22,351 bases of DNA from an uncultured Oscillospiraceae bacterium (GTDB lineage: Bacteria > Bacillota > Clostridia > Oscillospirales > Oscillospiraceae). The first letter of the stretch is position 1, and every line of letters starts with the position of its first letter. The stretch lies in assembly GCA_910588045.1 (NCBI GenBank), contig CAJUPS010000058.1, positions 1 to 22,351 of the forward strand, written 5' to 3'. Under the pieces are notes generated by a model. The model saw only the letters and a list, made by a program, of their open reading frames with translations. It did no database searches and was not told the origin of the DNA. A program made the translations under genes and the position numbers. Below are positions 15,603-20,747 of the stretch, in pieces.

Positions 15603-15631
15603 ATCATACCCGAACAAATTTTCTATGTCAA
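15603..15631 (-). promoter_or_regulatory. Promoter of uvrA
   Basis: On the minus strand consensus TTGACA (15626-15631) lies in the last codons of the M28 peptidase gene. After a 17-base spacer comes TATGAT (15603-15608). The predicted leader is about 105 bases long and includes both REP-like copies. No LexA-type or DinR-type box was recognised nearby. Confidence 0.8.
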
Positions 15632-16564
15632 GTCCTTTTCCCGCAAAAATTCCGCAAATCTCACCGCCCCAACCCGGAGGAGCTCAATATTCTCCTCCTC
15701 CAGCACGGTGTCCTTGTTGGTATGTATCCTGTCCATATAATACCCAATGAGCCTCTTTTTCTTCAGGGCGCAGACGCCCACGCCACGCTTAAAGGAGGCG
15801 TTGTCCGAGGGGTAGAACCCGAACCCCCGGACCACCTCTGTGACTTTCTCCCCCCGTCCCTGGAAAGCCCGCTCGATCTGCTCCAGCGCCGCCTCGTCCT
15901 TTCGCAGCCGCTTGCCGGGGAAGAACTGGATGAAATCCCCGTCGGACACACAGTCGAAGTTGATGTTTAAGGTTTCTTTTTTGACACTCTTATGTTTTTT
16001 CGTAAACGCCGCGGACCCGAACATGCCCTTCTCCTCGTTGTCGAAGAATACGAAGCAGACCTTCTCCCGATCCTCCACCGGCAAAGACAAAGCAATCTCC
16101 AGCAGCGTAATCGTCCCGCTGGTGTTGTCGTTGGCGGTGTGCTTGTTGGCCAGGCCGTCAATGATCCACCAGACCATAAAAATGCACAGCGCGTCGGCCA
16201 CCGCCATTCCCACCTCCACGGAGGCGTCGGTCAAGAAGAATACGGCCAGTTCAGCAATAAAGACAACAGCAAAAAAGATGAAAACAAACAGCAGCTGATA
16301 GCAGATATAGAAAAACATATTCCTCGGCGTGATAAAATTCGGGATAGGCAGCACGGCGCAGGTGTCATAGTGGGCGGAGAAGATGACCCGGGCGGAGTCC
16401 GGGTCCCCCACCACGACGTTTTTTGCCGCAAAGCCTTTTTCTACGCTGGGCGCGTAGCCGGCCTTTTCCAGCTCTTTGCAGAGCCAGCGCCTGAATGCTT
16501 CTTTTTGTTTCCTTGACTTCCGAACCTGGAAATCTTCCATAATTTTGTGGGATTGGGGAGTCAT
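15623..16564 (-). CDS. M28-family metallopeptidase with membrane segments
   Basis: 313 residues from the ATG at 16564 (AAGGAG eight bases upstream), which overlaps the stop of the transposase gene as ATGA. All expected M28 zinc ligands are visible: HYD (His65, Asp67), NDNTSG (Asp146), DNEEKGMFGS (Glu177 base, Glu178 ligand), NFDCVSDGD (Asp204) and RIHTNKDT (His281). The enzyme should therefore be active as an aminopeptidase or carboxypeptidase-like hydrolase with two zinc ions. Unusually, two long hydrophobic helices (about 84-112 and 117-138) are inserted between the first ligands and Asp146. They would make it a membrane protein. There is no signal peptide. The substrate is unknown. Cotranscription with the upstream transposase is likely from the four-base overlap. 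Confidence 0.85.
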   Translation of the reverse strand: MTPQSHKIMEDFQVRKSRKQKEAFRRWLCKELEKAGYAPSVEKGFAAKNVVVGDPDSARVIFSAHYDTCAVLPIPNFITPRNMFFYICYQLLFVFIFFAVVFIAELAVFFLTDASVEVGMAVADALCIFMVWWIIDGLANKHTANDNTSGTITLLEIALSLPVEDREKVCFVFFDNEEKGMFGSAAFTKKHKSVKKETLNINFDCVSDGDFIQFFPGKRLRKDEAALEQIERAFQGRGEKVTEVVRGFGFYPSDNASFKRGVGVCALKKKRLIGYYMDRIHTNKDTVLEEENIELLRVGAVRFAEFLREKDLT

Positions 16565-17073
16565 AGCATCATCTCTCCTTTTGGCACGGCGTAATATATA
16601 TCCTCCTGCCATTTGGCGGGATTGGTCTCGATGTATTCGCAGATGCGGAGATAGTCGGATTCATCGCGGACGATGTGGTCGTAAAAACTCTTTTGCCAGA
16701 TGGAATAGCCGAGGGATTTGGTGACATATTCTTTTAACATTCGCACAATAATTAACAACGATGGCGTTGACGTAGGGGCGCACATTGTGCGCCCGCTTTC
16801 TGCACCGATTATCAATACCGCATGGATATGATTGGGCATTATAATATACTTGTCAACTTGCACATTTGAATAGTGCGTAGGAATTTGCTCAATTCCGATT
16901 TTAACCACTTCTCCCACCTCTGATAAGGGCATCCGATTGGTTTGCGGGACACATTGTACATCGCTGCAAAGGATGGGCCAACGGCCCTTTACACATATGG
17001 TGATAAAATAATATCCTGTTCCACCATAATTGTGCGACCGCAAACGCATTTTCTTTCGTTGGCGCAATTCCAT
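16561..17073 (-). CDS. REP-associated tyrosine transposase (RAYT, Y1/HUH family)
   Basis: 170 residues from the ATG at 17073, with GGAGG 11 bases upstream. Family marks: YYFITICVKGR near 21-31, the HUH metal site in MPNHIHAVLII (His82, His84), and a C-terminal WQKSFYDHIVRDESDYLRICEYIETNPAKW block. Tyr131 in FYDHIVR is the likely nucleophile. RAYTs are single-copy, chromosomal relatives of IS200/IS605 transposases that bind REP hairpins through a GTAG-type tetranucleotide. Here GTAG-hairpin copies flank the gene on both sides, and one copy lies inside the frame (about residues 93-101), between the HUH motif and the next helix. All visible catalytic motifs are intact. Whether it still acts is unknown. 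Confidence 0.88.
   Translation of the reverse strand: MELRQRKKMRLRSHNYGGTGYYFITICVKGRWPILCSDVQCVPQTNRMPLSEVGEVVKIGIEQIPTHYSNVQVDKYIIMPNHIHAVLIIGAESGRTMCAPTSTPSLLIIVRMLKEYVTKSLGYSIWQKSFYDHIVRDESDYLRICEYIETNPAKWQEDIYYAVPKGEMML
16771..16796 (+). repeat. REP-like element, copy 4 (inside the RAYT gene)
   Basis: Identical to copies 2 and 3 over GTAG plus hairpin, and in frame on the minus strand. It encodes Ser-Gly-Arg-Thr-Met-Cys-Ala-Pro-Thr of the transposase, in the variable segment after the HUH motif. Confidence 0.88.
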
Positions 17074-17116
17074 GGGGCGGTCAACCTCCGATGCTCTATT
17101 TTTGCTGATTTCCCCT

Positions 17117-17141
17117 CGTAGGGGCGCACATTGTGCGCCCG
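17117..17141 (+). repeat. REP-like element, copy 5
   Basis: GTAG plus hairpin, identical in core to the other copies, about 45 bases upstream of the RAYT start. It forms a 25-base perfect inverted pair with copy 6, with 53 bases between. Confidence 0.88.
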
Positions 17142-17194
17142 TTTCCACCGACCGGCACCGTGCTTTCGGCAACACGCATCTGCTCCATAGCCTG

Positions 17195-17219
17195 CGGGCG
17201 CACAATGTGCGCCCCTACG
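17195..17219 (-). repeat. REP-like element, copy 6 (inverted partner of copy 5)
   Basis: The exact reverse complement of copy 5. The 220-base gap between the RAYT start and the XRE stop contains no gene and is mostly this repeat pair plus copy 7. Confidence 0.88.
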
Positions 17220-17275
17220 GGTGCAGCACCGAATGCGGTTGGATGATTGGCTGTACCTGCGGGAATGGGGGAGTG

Positions 17276-17301
17276 GCGGGCGGATAATATCCGCCCCTAC
17301 G
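17276..17301 (-). repeat. REP-like element, copy 7, variant core
   Basis: It keeps GTAG and the GGGCG...CGCCC stem foot but replaces the inner stem by GGATA-T-TATCC. Both arms are changed together, so pairing is preserved. The GTAG supplies the TAG stop codon of the XRE gene. Confidence 0.75.
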
Positions 17302-17521
17302 ACATCTCGTCACTCCGCCCCAACAAATAATCCGTCGTCACCCCAAAATAATCCGCCAGGATCATCAAGGTTGTGGCGGGAACATTGGTCTCTCCATATT
17401 CAATTCTTTGATAATTTCGATCTGTACAGTCCAAAAGAGCTCCCATCTCAGCTTGTGTTACACCCTTCGCAATCCGCAGCGCTTTTAACCGCGTTGAAAA
17501 TGTCTCTAATCCCTTTTTCAT
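17297..17521 (-). CDS. XRE/Cro-C1-type HTH repressor
   Basis: 74 residues, almost entirely a Cro/C1-type helix-turn-helix: LKALRIAKGVTQAEMGALLDCTDRNYQRIEYGETNVPATTLMILADYFGVTTDYLLGRSDE. The final YFGVTTDYLLGRSDE is the classic end of small phage-like repressors. AGAGG lies five bases ahead of the ATG. It is divergent from the small gene at 17613; the gap carries a strong plus-strand promoter with two palindromes that fit a repressor dimer. The stop codon is formed by REP copy 7. Its nearest relatives are expected among repressors of mobile elements or small accessory operons. Confidence 0.87.
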   Translation of the reverse strand: MKKGLETFSTRLKALRIAKGVTQAEMGALLDCTDRNYQRIEYGETNVPATTLMILADYFGVTTDYLLGRSDEMS

Positions 17522-17539
17522 AATAACCTCTATTGCCTA

Positions 17540-17568
17540 TTGACACGACAAAATTTTTCGTGTATGAT
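17540..17568 (+). promoter_or_regulatory. Promoter of the small plus-strand gene
   Basis: TTGACA (17540-17545), a 17-base spacer and TATGAT (17563-17568). The spacer is filled by palindrome A, so a bound repressor would block polymerase. Confidence 0.82.
17543..17563. promoter_or_regulatory. Repressor operator A
   Basis: A 21-bp near-perfect palindrome with ends ACACGA and TCGTGT around an A/T core. It overlaps the -35 box and spacer. It shares the 17-base core with operator B with one difference. Confidence 0.75.
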
Positions 17569-17575
17569 AACAGAT

Positions 17576-17596
17576 ATACGACAAATTTTTTCGTAT
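17576..17596. promoter_or_regulatory. Repressor operator B
   Basis: A 21-bp palindrome with ends ATACGA and TCGTAT, lying just after the predicted transcription start. Its centre is 33 bp from that of operator A, about three helical turns, which suits cooperative binding by the adjacent XRE protein. Confidence 0.75.
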
Positions 17597-17612
17597 TAAA
17601 GGAGGACATCCC

Positions 17613-17903
17613 ATGTCCGACCTCTATCAATGGCTCTACGACCACTACGCCTTGCCGGAACTGGAGGACCTCATGGCGGGGCAGGACGGAATCTTGGCGG
17701 AAGACGCCGCAAGGGCCTCTCTGACCAAGCGCCAGCGCCGGTGCCTTATAGATATGGCGGAGAATATGCGTCTGCAATGGGGCACGGAGGCGTTCACCCT
17801 GGGCATCCGGTTTGGACAAGCTCTCTCCGCGCCCCGCGCCCTCGATGCAGACTGCCAATGGTTAATGAACTTCCTTCCGAAGCTCGATGATCCGGTCTCT
17901 TAA
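17613..17903 (+). CDS. Small acidic/helical protein, DUF6809-like, unknown function
   Basis: 96 residues. AAAGGAGG lies seven bases before the ATG and a consensus promoter with two operators is upstream, so it is a real, tightly controlled gene. It is helical, with the segment TKRQRRCLIDMAENMRLQWGTEAFTLGIRFGQAL. The EAFxxGIRFGxxL end recalls DUF6809-type small proteins of Clostridia, from memory and not verified. There is no signal peptide or membrane segment. Its last 42 bases overlap the end of convergent uvrB. The divergent XRE gene is the probable repressor. A role tied to the mobile or stress-controlled block is possible but unproven. Confidence 0.75.
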   Translation: MSDLYQWLYDHYALPELEDLMAGQDGILAEDAARASLTKRQRRCLIDMAENMRLQWGTEAFTLGIRFGQALSAPRALDADCQWLMNFLPKLDDPVS

Positions 17904-19829
17904 GACCGCCGCATACTCGAACTCCATCATCTTGGCGGCCTCTTTCATCTGTTTCTCCAACTTGGCGATTTCCTCAACGACCTCAGACTTGGTGAGCTTC
18001 TTCCCGGACCGCTTCTGCGCCTCGGCCTCACTCTTCGAGAGCTCCAGGATCTCCCTGACGGACTTGATAACCGTCTTAGGCACGATCCCGTGCTCCTTAT
18101 TGAAATCATCCTGTAACTTCCGCCGCCGCTCCGTCTCCTCCATGGCCGCCCGCATACTGCGGGTAACCGTGTCGGCGTAGAGAATGACCATCCCCTCCGC
18201 GTTTCGGGCCGCCCGCCCGATGGTCTGAATCAAACTGGTCTCACTGCGCAGAAACCCCTCCTTGTCCGCGTCCAGGATGGCCACCAGACTGACCTCCGGC
18301 ATATCCAATCCCTCCCGCAGCAGGTTGATGCCCACCAACACGTCGAACTCCCCCAGCCGCAGGTCCCGGATGAGCTCCATCCGCTCGATGGTCTCCACGT
18401 CGTGGTGCATGTACCGCACCTTGATTCCCGCCCGTTGCAGATACTGAGTCAGATCCTCCGCCATCTTCTTCGTCAGCGTGGTCACCAGTACCCGCTCATT
18501 CCGTGCGGACCGGGCGTTGATTTCCCCGATGAGATCGTCGATTTGCCCATGGACGGGCCGGACTTCCACTCTGGGGTCCAGCAGCCCCGTGGGCCGGATG
18601 ACCTGCTCCACGATCTGGTCCGCCTGACTCCGCTCGTACTCTGCCGGGGTGGCGGAGACGAACACCGCCTGCCGGAACCGGGTCTGGAACTCCTCGAATT
18701 TCAAGGGCCGGTTGTCGAAGGCGCAGGGCAGACGGAAGCCGTACTCCACCAGACTCTCCTTCCTGGCCCGGTCGCCGTTGAACATTGCCCGTACCTGGGG
18801 CAGGGTCACGTGGCTCTCGTCCACGAACAGCACGAAATCTTCCGGGAAGTAGTCCATCAGCGTCAGCGGCGGGGACCCCACGGGCCGTCCGGAGATGACC
18901 CGGCTGTAGTTCTCGATACCGTTGCAGTACCCCAGCTCCCGCATCATCTCGATGTCGTAGATGGTCCTCTGCCGGATCCGCTGTGCCTCCACCAGCTTGC
19001 CGTTCTCGATGAACCAGCGCTCCCGCTCCTCCATCTCCCGCTCGATTTCCACAATGGCCCGGTCCGTTTTCTCCTTGGAGGTGACGTAGTGACTGGCGGG
19101 CCAGACGGGGATGTTGGTCAGACGGCGGGTGACGGTGCCCGTGACCGGGTTGATCTCGCTGATCCGGTCGATCTCGTCCCCGAAGAACTCCACCCGGATG
19201 GCCGAGTCCTTCCAGTAGGCGGGCCATAGCTCCACCGTGTCCCCCCGCACCCGGAACATGTTGCGCTCAAAGGCGATGTCGTTGCGCTCGTAGCGGATCT
19301 CAATGAGCCGCCGGAGCAGCTCGTCCCGCTCCAGCTGCGCCCCCACCCGGAGAGAGACCATCATTTTCTCGAAGTCCTCCGGCTCGCCCAGGCCGTAGAT
19401 GCAGCTCACGGAGCTGACCACGATCACGTCCCGCCGCTCCAGCAGGGAGGCGGTAGCGGCCAGACGCAGCCGGTCGATCTCCTCGTTGACGGAGGCGTCC
19501 TTCTCAATAAAGGTGTCCGTGTGGGGGATATACGCCTCCGGTTGGTAGTAGTCGTAGTAGGACACGAAATACTCCACGGCGTTGTTGGGGAAGAACTCCT
19601 TGAACTCCTCGCACAGCTGGGCGGCCAGCGTCTTGTTGTGGGCCAGCACCAGCGTGGGCCGCTGGACGGCCTCGATGACCTTGGCCATGGTGTAGGTCTT
19701 GCCGGACCCGGTGACGCCCAGCAGGATTTGCTCCCTGAGGCCGTCTTCGATGCCCTGGGCCAGTTTAGCGATGGCCTGGGGCTGGTCGCCGGAGGGGGTG
19801 TATTCAGAAACAACCTGAAAAGCGGGCAT
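17862..19829 (-). CDS. uvrB: UvrB, excinuclease ABC subunit B
   Basis: 655 residues from the ATG at 19829 (AGGAGG six bases upstream); a longer frame to 20135 overlaps radC and is rejected. UvrB is the damage-verifying helicase-like subunit that recruits UvrC. Walker A is GVTGSGKT (38-45). The beta-hairpin that inserts into DNA starts at YYDYYQPEAYIP (near 92). FVDESHVTLPQ is the DExx motif, LVGINLLREGLDMPEVSLVAILDADKEGFLRS and QTIGRAARN are helicase motifs V and VI, and a C-terminal UVR domain (EVVEEIAKLEKQMKEAAKMMEFEYAAVLRDRI) contacts UvrC. It lies 14 bases after radC and is probably cotranscribed. Its 3' end overlaps the plus-strand small gene. Confidence 0.98.
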   Translation of the reverse strand: MPAFQVVSEYTPSGDQPQAIAKLAQGIEDGLREQILLGVTGSGKTYTMAKVIEAVQRPTLVLAHNKTLAAQLCEEFKEFFPNNAVEYFVSYYDYYQPEAYIPHTDTFIEKDASVNEEIDRLRLAATASLLERRDVIVVSSVSCIYGLGEPEDFEKMMVSLRVGAQLERDELLRRLIEIRYERNDIAFERNMFRVRGDTVELWPAYWKDSAIRVEFFGDEIDRISEINPVTGTVTRRLTNIPVWPASHYVTSKEKTDRAIVEIEREMEERERWFIENGKLVEAQRIRQRTIYDIEMMRELGYCNGIENYSRVISGRPVGSPPLTLMDYFPEDFVLFVDESHVTLPQVRAMFNGDRARKESLVEYGFRLPCAFDNRPLKFEEFQTRFRQAVFVSATPAEYERSQADQIVEQVIRPTGLLDPRVEVRPVHGQIDDLIGEINARSARNERVLVTTLTKKMAEDLTQYLQRAGIKVRYMHHDVETIERMELIRDLRLGEFDVLVGINLLREGLDMPEVSLVAILDADKEGFLRSETSLIQTIGRAARNAEGMVILYADTVTRSMRAAMEETERRRKLQDDFNKEHGIVPKTVIKSVREILELSKSEAEAQKRSGKKLTKSEVVEEIAKLEKQMKEAAKMMEFEYAAVLRDRIIELRKEVH

Positions 19830-19843
19830 AGATGACCTCCTGT

Positions 19844-20515
19844 TTATAGTAGTCCCGATTCCGCCATAGAAACATAGTCGTTGTCGGCCACGATGACGTG
19901 GTCCGCCAGGCGGATCCCCACCGCGTCCAGCGCCTCCCGCACCATCCGGGTAGCGATCCGGTCGTCCCGGGAGGGCAGGGCCAGACCGCTGGGGTGGTTG
20001 TGGGCCAGCACGACCACCATGGCCTTGCAGTGCAGGGCGTTCTCCACGATCTGCCGGATGTTGAGCCCCACGCTGCCCAGATCGCCCTCGCTGACCTTGA
20101 AGATGCCCCGTTTCTTTCCCTTGACATCCAGGCACAGCTGGTACATCACTTCCACGGGCTGACCCACGTAGATGGTCCGGAAGAACTCCCCGATCTGGGC
20201 GGAATCCTGAAAAATCATGGCCTTTTCGTCGTCGGAGATCAGGATCCTCTGATAGATTGCCGTCACCAGCCGGAGCAGTACGGCGGCATTTTTCTTGATG
20301 TAGTCCACTTCCATCAGGTCCTCCGGCGCGGCGGAGAAAACGCCCCGGAGCCCGCCGAAGCGGTCCACCAGCTCATGGGCGATGGGGTTGGTGTCCCTCT
20401 GGGGGATCCCGTAGAAGAGCAGCAGCTCCAGGAGTTCGTGGTCGGCAAAGGAATCCGCACCGCAGCGGAGAAACTGATCTTTCTTTCTGTCTCTGTGACC
20501 GTCATGGACGCCCAT
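19844..20515 (-). CDS. radC: RadC family JAB/MPN-domain protein
   Basis: 223 residues from the ATG at 20515, with AGGAGG seven bases ahead; an in-frame ATG at 20542 lies before the ribosome site. The N-terminal helix-hairpin-helix region (ADSFADHELLELLLFYGIPQRDTNPIAHELVDRFGGL) is followed by the MPN+ metal site AHNHPSGLALPSRDD. Its His-x-His-Pro-Ser-Gly and downstream Ser/Asp are all present. The name RadC is historical: the E. coli radC phenotype was later traced to another gene, and the function is uncertain (possible metal hydrolase in DNA metabolism). It heads a radC-uvrB operon from the promoter at 20546-20574. Confidence 0.93.
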   Translation of the reverse strand: MGVHDGHRDRKKDQFLRCGADSFADHELLELLLFYGIPQRDTNPIAHELVDRFGGLRGVFSAAPEDLMEVDYIKKNAAVLLRLVTAIYQRILISDDEKAMIFQDSAQIGEFFRTIYVGQPVEVMYQLCLDVKGKKRGIFKVSEGDLGSVGLNIRQIVENALHCKAMVVVLAHNHPSGLALPSRDDRIATRMVREALDAVGIRLADHVIVADNDYVSMAESGLL

Positions 20516-20545
20516 ACTCCGTCCTCCTCCAATTTTTCTCAAAAT

Positions 20546-20574
20546 ATTTTACCACACAAACAGATGTTTCACAA
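20546..20574 (-). promoter_or_regulatory. Promoter of radC-uvrB
   Basis: On the minus strand TTGTGA (20569-20574) and TAAAAT (20546-20551) are separated by 17 bases, about 30 bases upstream of the radC ATG. The -35 box directly abuts the long hairpin at 20575-20618. Confidence 0.75.
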
Positions 20575-20618
20575 GTGTTTTTTATCCTTTTTCTCTCAAG
20601 AAAAAGGATAAAAAACAC
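20575..20618. repeat. Perfect 20-bp inverted repeat
   Basis: Arms GTGTTTTTTATCCTTTTTCT and its exact complement flank a 4-base loop (CTCA). It lies between the radC promoter and the terminator of the carboxyltransferase gene, within a 232-base gap without a gene. A second, GC-rich hairpin (GCCGGG/CCCGGC) follows near 20644-20661. It looks like an inserted hairpin element rather than a standard terminator. Confidence 0.7.
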
Positions 20619-20702
20619 CTCAATGCGCTCTGTCGCCTCTGCGCAGCCGGGATTGCGCCCGGCAACGAGGAGCGCTTCCAGTCAGGGGAACAGGATTTCC
20701 GC

Positions 20703-20733
20703 AAAAAGGGGGACCGCCATGCAGCGGTCCCCC
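20703..20733 (-). terminator. Intrinsic terminator of the carboxyltransferase gene
   Basis: On the minus strand GGGGGACCGC and GCGGTCCCCC form a 10-bp stem around TGCATG, followed by TTTTT. It starts 14 bases past the stop at 20748. Confidence 0.93.
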
Positions 20734-20747
20734 TCTGGAGTATGATC

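Noticed and set aside
15512..17301. GTAG-hairpin repeats as a CRISPR array
   Set aside because: Copies occur in both orientations, spacing is irregular (26 bp to over 1 kb), the repeats are strongly palindromic and there are no cas genes.
17297..17903. XRE gene and small plus-strand gene as a toxin-antitoxin pair
   Set aside because: The genes are divergent rather than one operon, and the 96-residue protein shows no known toxin motif. A repressor-target pair explains the operators better, though toxicity has not been excluded.
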